A DNA stretch of 52,500 nucleotides, taken from contig CAJNDS010000886.1 in the NCBI GenBank assembly GCA_905221605.1, forward strand, positions 1 through 52,500, written 5' to 3'. Below the pieces are notes generated by a model. The model had not been told where the DNA came from. It did not search any database and saw only the letters and a list, made by a program, of their open reading frames with translations. Below, in pieces: positions 1-9,445 of this stretch. The stretch is from Symbiodinium natans (lineage: Eukaryota > Sar > Dinophyceae > Suessiales > Symbiodiniaceae). Numbering within the stretch: the stretch's first letter is position 1; each line of letters starts with the position of its first letter. The position numbers were made by a program, and so were the translations under genes.

Positions 1-838
1 CCTGCTCTTTCCAACGCGCGTAGTCAAAGACAACCATGACGCGCGCCGGAAGGGCTGCGACGACGCACATCGGCACAGCCGCGGCCTGGACACGGCCCGC
101 AGGCTCTGGGACGGCGTCGTTGCCGACCGCCCAGGGCACGGGTCCGTCACCCTCAGTACCCTCTCCGAGGTACTGGTCCAGGTCGAAACCTCTGAGTTGG
201 CCCGAAAAGCCCTCGAGATCTTTCGTCCTCGCCGCAAGGAGCGCATCCCGATCTTTGGGATTGCGGCTAAAACTGTCACCCAGCGTCGCTGAGCGACCGC
301 TAAGGCTCCTTATTTCGGACCCATCCATAAGGATTTCCGCAACCCACCGGACGAGTTTCGGATCCCTTCCGATGTCCGACGTTTGCGCTCGGGTAAGGTT
401 GGCATGATCTGTCCAACACAGAGTCCGAATAGAGCCAAACATGCGGCGTGTCGCCCGCTTTACCTCGAGCTGGGCAAACGCCTCCTGTATCAAGGGCGGC
501 CAGTTTTGCTGCGTGGGGGTCAAGCTCTTTGAGTGCGTCATAAGCACTTTGAGCTGACTCAAGTCACGCGTCATCTGCACGACGCTGCCCCCTACCGCGA
601 TGCCCGACGCATCCGCGATCTGCTCAAGGGGACACGACCCATCCGCAGCAGAGGCCTCATCGAAGGTAGCCAAATTGATGCGGTTCTGCATCATGCGCTT
701 AATCGCTTTAAAGGCTTTGCAACCCTCGGTGGCGGCTGAGCCCAGCCCGCCTTCAGGGAAGACGGCGCCTGGCTTCTGCCACTGCCCGAAAATCTTGGCT
801 GCGTGCCCATACTCAACAGGCAGGTGCCGCGCAACCAA
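1..838 (-). CDS. retroelement RNase H-like region, partial, open frame
   Basis: The minus-strand frame is open for about 279 codons from near 838 to the window edge. It carries the features of the RNase H that follows RT in Ty3/gypsy elements: a D-A-S-G-I-A-V-G-G strand near 585-615 (first catalytic Asp region), a stretch L-T-P-T-Q-Q with a following L-I-Q-E (the usual S-x-E helix position) near 485-520, C-W-T-D-H-A-N-L near 385-405 (the strand carrying the T/S-D-H motif) and D-S-F-S-R-N-P near 255-275, equivalent to the A-D-A-L-S-R motif. The role is removal of RNA from the RNA:DNA hybrid during reverse transcription. The frame is +1 relative to the upstream pol frame; the switch lies close to 835. 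This is the best preserved part of the element. Confidence 0.75.
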   Translation of the reverse strand, partial: MVARHLPVEYGHAAKIFGQWQKPGAVFPEGGLGSAATEGCKAFKAIKRMMQNRINLATFDEASAADGSCPLEQIADASGIAVGGSVVQMTRDLSQLKVLMTHSKSLTPTQQNWPPLIQEAFAQLEVKRATRRMFGSIRTLCWTDHANLTRAQTSDIGRDPKLVRWVAEILMDGSEIRSLSGRSATLGDSFSRNPKDRDALLAARTKDLEGFSGQLRGFDLDQYLGEGTEGDGPVPWAVGNDAVPEPAGRVQAAAVPMCVVAALPARVMVVFDYARWKEQ

Positions 839-2370
839 TTTGCGCAACCCAAAAATTGCTGAATGTGAAGCTTCTCCCAGAGCGGGGGAAAGTCAATCAC
901 CGCCTGACAACGCTCTTCGTCAGGCGAACTCCTGTCCCGCCCAATGTTGTGTCCTAGGAGCTTACCTTTGGAGACACAAACTTCGGCCTTACTGATCCCA
1001 AACGAGAACCCAAACAAGATTGACTTATCTAGGAAACCCTGTAAGGAAACGAGGTGGTCGAGGAGGTGCGGGCACGCCATAGGGTGCCGGGCGCGCATAT
1101 CTGCCGCGAGCTGCTCATAATAATAGTCCGTTGGAGGCTCCTCGATCATTTTATCGATGTCCCAGCTCTCCACGATATGATAGCTCGGGCAGCGCGCCGT
1201 GTCGACCGCGTCTGCTGGGCGCACAGCATCACTTGCGCCTCTTCCAGCCGTGGCCGATCCCTCACGCCAGCCAGCCCAGCGTGGCCCCTTGCGCGTCCTA
1301 AAGACCGCGAGGCGTTCGGTGACGGGAACCTCATCGCTGCACGCAACGCTTTCCGCCACACGCAAATCCCTCGTGTCCCAAAGACGCCACGCCTCACCTG
1401 CGCGCTGAAGCAAGCACGTTTCGTAAGGCGCCTTCTCGACCGCCATGGTCCCAAGGTCCTTCTGCGCAGGGCGCCTACCCCACACAGACGCGTAACCACC
1501 TGGCGCCTCCCACCAGCTGTCGACGCTTGGAAGGTGGTCCAAGCAAGTAAGCACTCCAGGCTCCTCAACAGGGCGCCCAACCGGGCCGCTCCCGCCCCAC
1601 GCCGAAGCGAGAACAGTCACCGCAGCAAGGACCGATAGCACACCGATCCTGGCGCCGGTACGCAGCCGCCCAAAGGACCGCGCACACGAGGAACAAACTT
1701 GGAAGCTTCTTGCCGCGGCCCTGGACGCGGACCCGCAAGCAAAGCACGGGTCATGGTCAACCGAAGCAACGGCGACCCCACAATCCGCACATGCCTGCGG
1801 AGACGGCTCTGACTCGAACACCGTCTCAATCGCGCCACAACCACAAGCCGCAGTGCTGACGAGGCCGGAACGCACTTCCGCAACAACCTCGCCTGGCTGG
1901 AGAGAGTGATCACACTCTTGGGCTGCAAGCAAAACAAACCCTTTACCCTCTCCTGTGGGCCAGAGACCTGGCACAGCCTCAACCCCACACTCAACCGGAA
2001 GCACAACCTCGGACAGGGATCCCTCTGCGGAGACTCCTGACTCCCGCACGACTGGCACCAGCACCCCATCACCTGGCGAGAGCTCGAGCGGCTCTTCCCC
2101 GTCATAGCGGAGAAGCTCACGACTTCCGCCCCCAGGCTCGATGCATGACGCGTCGTCCAGGCTTGACAACCGCGCTTCAAAGGCATAGGCCCTGTCCTTC
2201 CGAGTCCTACTGTGATCCTCACATCTGGGCATCCTGATTCCCAGCGTGTCGAGGACATGAAAGTCGGGACCCGGCCTGAATCCCAAGCCCATCCTTCCGG
2301 CGCAGTCCAGCGCTCTGCCGCCAAGGATAAGTCCGTGCCAATCGGACGTGCCTCTGGCTGCGATTTTACA
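691..2370 (-). pseudogene. retroelement pol: post-protease spacer plus RT C-terminal remnant
   Basis: The 533-codon minus frame beginning at 2292 is open further upstream to about 2370, where it joins the end of the protease frame after a frameshift. Residues counted from 2292: 55-145 are rich in L-x-P-G-D and G-E-V-V-A-E-V type beta-strand motifs; 150-203 contain CxC and three CxxC pairs (C150/C152, C168/C171, C183/C186, C200/C203), a possible zinc ribbon; 215-231 is a hydrophobic, membrane-like stretch. Residues about 406-487 match the RT thumb/connection of gypsy elements: L-L-G-H-N-I-G, then D-F-P-P-L, then Q-Q-F-L-G-C-A-N-W-L. No Y-x-D-D motif or RT palm precedes it, so roughly 200 residues of RT are absent. 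After about 835 the frame is shifted relative to RNase H, and the last 46 codons are out-of-frame reading. Confidence 0.7.
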
Positions 2371-2935
2371 CCGCGCGGCGACAATCGTCCGCCGTCTTGC
2401 CTTCCAGCAGCGTGACGCGCAAGACTGCTGCCCCTTTCAAAGGAACTGGGGCCCCCGATGCGATTCCATGCACATATTCGGGGTGGACCCACTTCTCAAG
2501 TCTCACGACCGGAAAGCCAGGATCCTCAGTGCCGATCCCAAGCTCTGCAGCCCGGTTCATCATGCCTACCACGAGTTCCTCAGTCACGTGGTTTGCGCCG
2601 GCGCAACCGTCAAGCATGCACTCGACTTTGCGGTCGAGGACCTGGACCACCGTTCTGTACTGGTAGCCTCCTGGCTCGTTGTCCGCCAGGTTCCACCAGT
2701 CCTTCGGTAGATCGTCCAAGGTGGCGAACTTGTCCCGCCCGCCCTTGCTTAACGGAAGCGCGTGCTGCTGCACCGCGGCGTGTCCTGCGGCTCCTAGGAC
2801 GCCTGCCTGGACGCCTGAGCTGCCTATCTGGACACTGAACGCGGCGAAGGGGTTAGACATGGAAGCACCGGAGGGCGGGGCCCAGTTGGCAGGCAAGGCC
2901 GGCGTCCCTCCTGAGGTCGTCAGGTTGTGGACCAT
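2366..2935 (-). pseudogene. retroelement aspartic protease-like region
   Basis: This 189-codon minus frame follows the zinc-finger gag frame with a 16-bp overlap. At residues 105-118 it has C-M-L-D-G-C-A-G-A-N-H-V, which sits where retropepsins have the D-[ST]-G-A active-site loop; the hydrophobic residues before and after fit a flap-strand context. The D-G-C-A-G form instead of D-S-G-A is what I associate with this dinoflagellate element family, but that is memory, not a search. The second hydrophobic-hydrophobic-G signature falls just past the frame end (L-I-L-G-G-R-A-L-D, near 2310-2340) in the neighbouring frame, so one frameshift near 2370 separates the two halves of the fold. It would process the gag-pol precursor. 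Confidence 0.62.
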
Positions 2936-3642
2936 GTCGCAGCTGGCTCCTTTCTTGCACGACCCATTCTTGGAGAAAAAGGGGCAAACAGTGCCTGGTG
3001 GCTTTGCCGCGCCTTTGGCCGCAGCCTTAGGCTTTGCGTGGCTTTTGCTTTGCCACCTCCCTTCCCTTTGCCTTTACCTTTCGCAGTGGCAAAGGTTTGG
3101 TCACCCTTCTTGGCCGCGAGAGCTTTTCTGCGAAGCTCCTTGTCGTGGCTGTACGGGCAGGCATCCCCTTTCGGGCAATTCCCATGATCGCGAAAGTGGA
3201 AGCAGATCTTCTTGTCCGCTCCTTTGCCAGCTCCCTTCGACGTAGCAGCATACGTCTGGTCCGCGCCAGCTTTGGCCGCGGCAGCTGCTCCTTTCGCAGC
3301 AGCCTTCGCAGCGGCCTTGAGACTCTTTATCTCCTTCTGAGCCTCAGCCAGCGCGACCGCCGGGTCCGCGCTCTGCGAACCGGTGGTCGTGTACACAGAG
3401 TGGGAAACAGCCCTGTGCGCTGCTTCTCTCTGCTCGTACTCCAGAACGACTTTGTGGCTCTCCTCCCAAGTCTGCGGTCCTCGCAACCCGCCATCCTTGG
3501 GGTCGCCAGGCCACAACCTTTTGTCGTTCCGGATCTCCTTTTGGAGATAAGGGGGCATCTTGCGGAGGTATGAGAGATACAACTCTCGAGGGGTCTTCCC
3601 GAGACCTACTGCCTCAAGGTCCGCGATCGAGGCCTCAAACAA
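2920..3642 (-). pseudogene. gag C-terminal part with CCCH zinc finger
   Basis: The 240-codon minus frame begins inside the capsid-like region and contains an Ala/Lys-rich linker (residues 100-145) and then a CCCH zinc finger, C147-x8-C156-x5-C162-x3-H166, followed by a Lys/Gly-rich basic tail. CCCH fingers of this spacing bind RNA; in this position it takes the place of the CCHC zinc knuckle of most gag proteins, so nucleic-acid packaging is the likely role. The N-terminal 80 residues (K-M-P-P-Y-L-Q-K, T-W-E-E-S-H-K-V-V-L) are continuous with the capsid-like frame upstream after a frameshift near 3640-3660. The frame ends just after the start of the protease frame. Confidence 0.7.
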
Positions 3643-4085
3643 AGGCTCGAATTGGTGGCCTGTGAGCTTATACCCTTAGCGAGAGAGGCGTGCTCACCAT
3701 CCACGCGGACTTCTCTTTCCTCCCGCGATTCCCCGAACATCAAGCGTTTGTTCTTGATGCGGTCATACACCGCCTGTGGATCTGAGAGAACCTCTCCCGA
3801 TTTCCACGCTGCGCGGTACGCGTTCGTGTACGTCTTCATGCGCGAGCCGCGGCAGCGCCCGCGTAGCGCTAACAGCTTTTCGCGCGCACTCATATGACAG
3901 TTGTTGGCCAGCGCGCAGACGTCCTCGAACTCCTCGTAGAACAGGACAACGTCTCGCGCGTCCGACTTGTCGTCGGTCAGCGTCGGCCACGTGAGGTCAG
4001 TTTTGACCGTAGTTATGGAGCTTTGCCCGCCCCTCTGCGCTAACGCTTCTTTCAGCGCCTCAGTTTGGGCGGCGAGTGCGGCGGC
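3606..4085 (-). pseudogene. gag capsid-like region
   Basis: On the minus strand a frame is open from about 4085 through 3606. It carries an N-terminal helix rich in A-L-A-A-Q-T-E-A-L-K, then W-P-T-L-T-D-D-K-S-D-A-R-D, V-L-F-Y-E-E-F-E-D-V, a Cys-Ala-Leu-Ala-Asn segment and M-S-A-R-E-K-L-L-A-L-R-G-R-C. Helical, charge-patterned sequence with a W near the start of the fold is typical of retroelement capsids. I recognise the layout as the central gag part of the element; I cannot assign individual helices. It is entered from the upstream frame by a frameshift between about 4080 and 4130 and left by another near 3650. Confidence 0.55.
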
Positions 4086-4833
4086 GAGATCGCCCGCCGG
4101 GTTGGGACCCGGTCTGCGAACCTCCGCCGTCTGAACCTCGCTTCAGGGCTTCTATCTCCATCTCTAGCGCAGCAAGCTTCGCGCGCAAAGGGGAATCGCC
4201 GTCCGTCGCGCCCAGGACACGGGCCGCGGAAGGACCACCTGCAACCTCAGCAGTGTGCAAACCTCCACGGTCCAATCCTACCCCCAACCCACTTGCAGTC
4301 GCAGGCTGTGGGAGCCCTGGGGAACGCGGCCCCACGGCTTCAACTGGCACATCGGACGGGGAGCTCCAAACCTTCTCTTGGCTCGAGCTTTCTTTTCCCC
4401 CTAACGCGAGGATAAGCTCCCCGATGCATTGGATTTCGCGCTGAATCTCCTCTGCGTCTTCGGGGTCCTCGCCACCGCGCAAAGCCGCGACCGAGAACCT
4501 GGTCCGCAGCCGACGGACCATCTTCGTAGGATGCCAGTCCCCGCCTATCTTGGAGAACTCATCCGCAAGGAGGGTGGCTTTGGTGCTTAAGGCGTCAAGG
4601 TCACGGGAGCTCACCGTGACTCCATGCGCTTTCAGCGCGAGGACAATCCGCGAAACGCGCGTCAAGTAGTCCGCGACCGGTTCTTGGTCTGGACGGAAAA
4701 TCGCGCGCAGCTCCGCCTGCAAGCCCTCTGCGGTGCCTGGCACTGAACCTGCTGTCGACGGCGGACCGGACGGTCCCGCCGGGCGGGACCCTGGTGCCGT
4801 AGCAGGGACATAGGCAGCACCGGTAGGGACCAT
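4060..4833 (-). pseudogene. gag middle region, Pro/Gly-rich with coiled coil
   Basis: The 257-codon minus frame starts in a Pro/Ala/Gly-rich stretch. It continues into a predicted alpha-helical domain (residues 35-135; F-R-P-D-Q-E-P-V-A-D-Y-L-T-R-V-S-R) that resembles a gag matrix/capsid N-terminal region, then a low-complexity linker, and ends with a leucine-patterned short coiled coil (L-R-A-K-L-A-A-L-E-M-E-I-E-A-L) near residues 215-235. The last residues after that are Arg-rich and probably read in the wrong frame, because the neighbouring frame continues the gag sequence from about 4085. It joins the N-terminal gag frame by a frameshift near 4835. Confidence 0.55.
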
Positions 4834-5164
4834 GGCCAGCGGCGCTGACGTCCACCCGCGGCGGACTGTCGCCTCCAGCGCCCGAGGCCTCAGGGACTAG
4901 CTCGGAGTCCTCTTCTTCTTCCTCTTCATCCTCGTCCTCCTCTTCGGCGTCATGGAGGAACTTCATGACTTTCCGCCAGAGAGCCGCCTCTTGCTCTGGC
5001 GTAGTGCTGACCCCATCCCGCTTGGACAATGGACGGCTGCCAGTCTCCCTACGCCACTTAAGCCAAGCGACGTAGCTCATCCGCTCGGGATAGGGAACGT
5101 CTCCACCCTCGATAGCTTCGAGGAGGGTGACGCCCTCAGCCTGACCTGCAACCTCTGCGGACAT
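4601..5164 (-). pseudogene. gag N-terminal region with acidic tract
   Basis: The minus frame opens with ATG at 5164. The first about 108 residues look genuine: a short leader, R-M-S-Y-V-A-W-L-K-W-R-R-E-T-G, a helix E-A-A-L-W-R-K-V-M-K-F-L-H-D-A and a Glu/Asp run at about residues 75-87. From about 4840 downstream the reading is Cys/Arg-rich and overlaps the better-looking 4060-4833 frame, so only 4840-5164 is likely original. The ATG is the first in frame and lies about 385 nt downstream (minus sense) of the spliced-leader relic, a plausible 5' leader length. Confidence 0.5.
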
Positions 5165-5180
5165 TGCCGCAACACAAGGC

Positions 5181-5264
5181 GAAAAGCCGCGCCTTGGTTA
5201 GCAGGCCGCAGGCGTGGCACGCGAAGCGCCGCGCCTTGGTTAACAGGCCGCAAGCGTGGCACAC
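5181..5264 (-). repeat. 42-bp tandem duplication upstream of gag
   Basis: Two 42-bp units (5181-5222, 5223-5264) differ at only a few bases. Forty-two is a multiple of three, and the minus strand reads C-H-A-C-G-L-L-T-K-A-R-x-F-A in each unit, giving repeated CxxC pairs. The frame is open from 5396 to 5136, so it may be an upstream coding part of the element or an open reading frame in its leader. Confidence 0.6.
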
Positions 5265-5548
5265 AGTCCACGCGTCCAGGTCACGGACCGCGACAGACAA
5301 GCAAAGCAATGCTTGCCCACTCGGGCCGTAGGCACAAGAGCTGTACGTTCCCAGAACAGCCCCCAATTGTGAAGTCGACCAGCACTGGACTTGCACTAAG
5401 CCAATGCAATCACAGCCCGGTCACGCTGTTTTACGACTTCGTGAGTCCAAGCACTTGTGCAGCTACGCCTGAGTGCGTCCGGTCGGACCGCACAGCAACC
5501 TAGGAGCTACTGTACGACTCTACCGTGCTCAAAGGCACAAGCTCGGTA

Positions 5549-5561
5549 CTTGAGCCAAAAT
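5549..5561 (-). other. relict dinoflagellate spliced leader (DinoSL 3' end)
   Basis: The minus strand reads ATTTTGGCTCAAG, identical to the last 13 nt of the 22-nt dinoflagellate spliced leader. A further GCC occurs three bases upstream, as in the leader if a 3-nt insertion is allowed. It has the same orientation as the retroelement and lies upstream of its gag ATG. Relict leaders arise when trans-spliced mRNA is reverse-transcribed and re-inserted. Confidence 0.6.
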
Positions 5562-5666
5562 ATTGGCATTGATACGAATTGCAAATCTACACATGCAAAG
5601 GAAAACTACAGTACTGGTTCTGGCAGCTCTGCACATGGAACGTGCGTGCTTAGACCTGCTCACAGA

Positions 5667-5807
<141 letters not shown>

Positions 5808-6120
5808 TGGAAGCGGCTGTGGTTGTGAGATAGAGACATGTCCGTTGCATTTTGCAGCATCATTGTAACAATCGGCAGACCGAGAGACTGCGCTAAGCCA
5901 AGCTTTACCCAAGTGGCCTGCTGTGGACGTTTCCCCTGGGGGTCCACTGGACCTTCTTCTAGTTGGGGGCTGTTCTGGGATGCCGTCTTCAAGAGGCTGC
6001 GCAGCCGGGCCTACGAGCTTAAGTGGCATCAGTCCTCGCCGAATTGACCCAGGCCGAAAAGGAAGATGTGGCGCTGGAGGCCGGGGAGCCAAGATAATTT
6101 GCTTCAGGAGTTGAAGCGCC

Positions 6121-6820
6121 GTGGTGTCACTGTTGCCACGTCGGAAGCAGCAGAGCTTTATCATCGAGCGGTTTGGTTCAGCTCATGCGCAAGTGGCATC
6201 TCCTCCTGTGCCACCCCCAGCAGCTGGCCCCGCTGTGGCCAGGGCTGTTGCTAAGAGCCGCGGAAGTCAGTCGGGGTTGACTCGCGAAGCCGTCGAGGGA
6301 GTTGAAGATCCCGAGTCCGGAGCCCCACTCGGAGACCTTGCTTTTAAGCGCGATGGACCCAGCAGACGAGTACGAGGTCCGACTCAGCCAGGGGTCGAGA
6401 TGGCGCGAGCTGACCGCCGTGATGAGGCTCTTAGTTTCGCCGAAGGCATGTTGGGAGAGGCCCAGTACAGGACTGCCTATGCGCGCTTCCACAAGTTCGC
6501 TACCGATACAAAGTCCCAAGCGAATGGACCAGACATTGTGCTTCGTGGCATTGGCGCCGACATTTTAGGGCTCTTGCAGACCGGGAGCAGATCCCGTGGC
6601 GATCTATTATCGCTACGATGGAGCTGTTCGTGCTTACAAAGAGGCTGGAGGTACCGATGGGTCTGGCCGTGTTCAAGCACGTCTGCAGTCCTTGCGTGAA
6701 CAGGCCGAGAATGCTCTCGACGCCCAGAGTTTACCTCCGAGTCCCGCAGGGTCTGTCCGAGCCTCTCAGGACTGGTTGTGGGGGAATCAGAATTGCGGTC
6801 TGGTGTCCCCATCTCGTTTT
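6121..6820 (+). pseudogene. protein-like stretch, probably a decayed coding region
   Basis: The plus frame from 6121 (193 codons) has a Pro/Ala linker and then a helical, charge-balanced segment (about 6400-6530: E-A-L-S-F-A-E-G-M-L-G-E-A-Q-Y-R-T-A-Y-A-R-F-H-K). Around 6560-6600 the protein-like character moves to another frame (Y-Y-R-Y-D-G-A-V-R-A-Y-K-E-A-G-G, V-Q-A-R-L-Q-S-L-R-E-Q-A-E-N-A-L-D-A; 6600-6720). One frameshift, or a short intron, would join them. I do not recognise the family. No start or splice site can be fixed. Confidence 0.35.
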
Positions 6821-6992
6821 CGTCGTGGCGATCCTCCTGCTGCCGGTGCTGCGCGCCGAGGAAGAGACATGGGTCGCGTGCCAGAAAAGGATGTTGAGAG
6901 GAGTCGAAGTTCGGAGCGAAGACTATCCGTCAGGCGAGAAATCTGTGTTCACGTTCAGCCTGAAGGACGACTTGCCCATCTTTACGACCACT

Positions 6993-7170
<178 letters not shown>

Positions 7171-7176
7171 TTCCTC

Positions 7177-7182
7177 CTGCTG

Positions 7183-7231
<49 letters not shown>

Positions 7232-7258
7232 GGCTGCTGCTGCTGCTGCTGCTGCTGC

Positions 7259-7289
<31 letters not shown>

Positions 7290-7320
7290 AATGCTACTGC
7301 GACTGCGACTGCCACTGCTA
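7177..7320. repeat. (CTG)n microsatellite
   Basis: About 112 bp of CTG/GCT triplets with two CGG interruptions, followed by a decaying tail of CTACTGCGACTG-type triplets. It starts directly after the ACT tract. Confidence 0.95.
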
Positions 7321-7325
7321 CTGCT

Positions 7326-7615
7326 AGAGGACGAGGCGTCGACGAGGAGGACGAGGAGGACAAGGAGGGGGAGGACGACCAGGACGACGATGAGGACGAG
7401 GACGAGGACGACGACAACGAGGACGATGGACGACGGACAATAGACAATGGGCGATGGGCGACAGACCACGGACGACGGACGACGACGGCCGACGATGAGG
7501 ACGATGACGAGGACCACGACCAGGACGAGGACGAGGACGCGGATGCGGACGACGACGACGACCCAGGAGGAGGAGGAGGAGGAGGAGGAGGAGGAGAAGG
7601 AGGACGGTGCAGGCG
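7326..7615. repeat. GAC/GAG purine-rich triplet repeat with embedded minisatellite
   Basis: Degenerate GAC, GAG and GAT triplets, with a block of GACGGACGA-like repeats at about 7425-7495 and pure GGA triplets at 7566-7595. The plus strand encodes an Asp/Glu-rich chain. Confidence 0.9.
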
Positions 7616-7699
7616 GCGGCGGTGGCGGGGGGATTATATGCGCCCCTTCCCACCGCTTGCCGAACTGTGCGCTCTCCCGCTGTTGTTCGACTGATCTCG

Positions 7700-9120
7700 G
7701 TCGGATATTACGTGCATATCGCAGACGCTGATGCCATCGAAGAAGCAGGTGGAAAAAGCATCGCAGTCCGGCTTGAAGATCTTCAGCCCCCCTGGATAGA
7801 GCGTTTGTAGTCCAGTCCGATAAATTAGCTATAATGAACCTTGACCTGTCTGGCCGTCGAATTCCAGTTCAGTCGATTCCGCCTTCATCATTGCAAACGT
7901 TGCACTAGCCAGGCCGGCCCAAGCCGAGGGACGTGCGCGTCGGCGGTCCAAGCGATGCATGCGATGCACCATTGAACGCCTCGGTTCCCGTCCGCACGGG
8001 CTGCTACGGAAAGTGACCACATGATGAAAAGGACGCTGAGCAGATCTGAGCAGTAAACTTCGTAAACCAAACGTAAACCCGAAGCCTTGACAGCCTTCGA
8101 TGCACTTGTGTTTGGTGTGGGCTTGTTTTCAAGTTGGGTAGGCCGCCCAGTGCAAAGTGGGGAGGTGGGGGATCCCCGGGAGTCCCAAGATCATGCCCGA
8201 GCCGGCATCTTGGGGTGTTGGAGCTTTGCAAGCTTGTGCCAGGCGCCGTTGCGAGCGTGTGAAGAGGTCACTTTGCTTCCGGGTGTCGCTGTCTAAGCTG
8301 CGTGCTTCTTGCAGTGCGTCCGAGTGGGCACGAGCAGGAAGAGGAGGAACGCGCAGGCTGGGCGGCTGGGCATGGTTTTTTTGATGTTCAGACAGAATAT
8401 GGAAACGTGCCCCATTGCCAGAACCGACTGAGTTACCATCAAGCTGGGATCCCGGAGTGATGAATTGAACACTTGAGGTACACTGATGGACACTTGATGA
8501 GCACTTGAAGTGATGTCTTCACACGTGCAACACAACGGCATTTCCAGGATTTTCCACCAGCGCGCCCACGACGCGGCAGGACGGCCGTGAAAACGCAGAA
8601 GGTGTCGCTTGCAAACGCCGTGTACCCGAAGCTTAAATTCTGCGCCCCACCTACACCAAATTCTATCGACAGAGCGCGCTCGGGACATTGAGCTTGTTGC
8701 AGCGTTCTCCCATTCGGACTCAGCTGTCTTTGAATTTATAGCTGTGGAAAAGTGCAGCAAAACGGACCTCTGCTGTTTGGTCTTTTGGCAGCGTTGCCAG
8801 GTCAGAAAGCTGGTTCTGACCTTTTCCGGGGCAATGCTTCAGAAGATGGGGCATCCAGTTCTCTTCCGGTCAATGTGCTGACGGCCATCCGAAATTTCAG
8901 CAACGCACCTCGCTGCTAGAACTTTTCGCCAACTGAAAAAATCATTCGTAACCATGCTGCACAGAAAGTTTGCGTCTTGCGAGGCAGACCTGTCCAAGAC
9001 AGAGCAGCAGCGAGCTCCTCAGCCGACAAGGGCCTGTCCAAGTCTCCTCTTTTTCTATTTGACGTCGTCTCTTCGTATCTTCAAGTTACGTCCGCAGTCT
9101 GTTCAGAAGGAGAAGTGCGA
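7700..9120. other. non-coding stretch, no assignable feature
   Basis: No recognised gene. Short frames occur on both strands; the longest is minus 8293-8760 (155 codons), with a segment of protein-like composition (W-C-R-W-G-A-E-F-K-L-R-V near 8630-8670) but no recognisable domain. A few short direct repeats (cacttgatg near 8485-8510) are visible. Confidence 0.4.
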
Positions 9121-9126
9121 GAAGTG

Positions 9127-9445
9127 AGAATCGGAGTTTCTTGGACGACATCAAGGCGAAGTCTGTGCAGTCCACACACTGCCACACACCGTGCAGTGCT
9201 TGGGGGTCATGTGGTTGTATGGTCAGGCGCATCGGTTCCAGCTCAAGGTCCCGGATGCTGTCCAGGCCGAGCCGAGGCCATGGCGCCGTGGCGACGTAGA
9301 ACCGTAGAACAGTTGGGATCAAGGGAATGAGGCCTCACTAGTCGTGATATGTCGTGATGTTCCGAATTCCTGCCACACAAGTGCCCGAAGGAGCAGCCAG
9401 AATCGGAGCTTCTTGGATGATATCAAGGCGCAGTCAGTGCCTAAA
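9127..9445 (+). repeat. internal direct repeat of a coding-like segment
   Basis: The sequence at about 9127-9170 recurs at 9402-9445 with about five differences (E/N-R-S-F-L-D-D-I-K-A-x-S in one plus frame). Two units 275 bp apart suggest an older duplication of an exon-like piece. Confidence 0.5.

Larger units (their letters stand above)
1..5561 (-). mobile_element. Ty3/gypsy-like LTR retroelement, decayed, cut by window edge
   Basis: Read on the minus strand, consecutive frames give, in order, a gag-like region with an acidic tract, a capsid-like region, a CCCH zinc finger, a retropepsin-like region, a long spacer, the last part of a reverse transcriptase and an RNase H region that continues past position 1. 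This order (gag-PR-RT-RNaseH) is that of Ty3/gypsy elements. At least four frameshifts (near 4835, 4080-4130, 3640-3660, 2370) plus one near 835 break the polyprotein, and the RT catalytic core is missing, so the copy is not autonomous. No LTR can be recognised in the window; the downstream part lies outside. The upstream edge is set here at the spliced-leader relic at 5549-5561, which is an inference. Confidence 0.82.
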
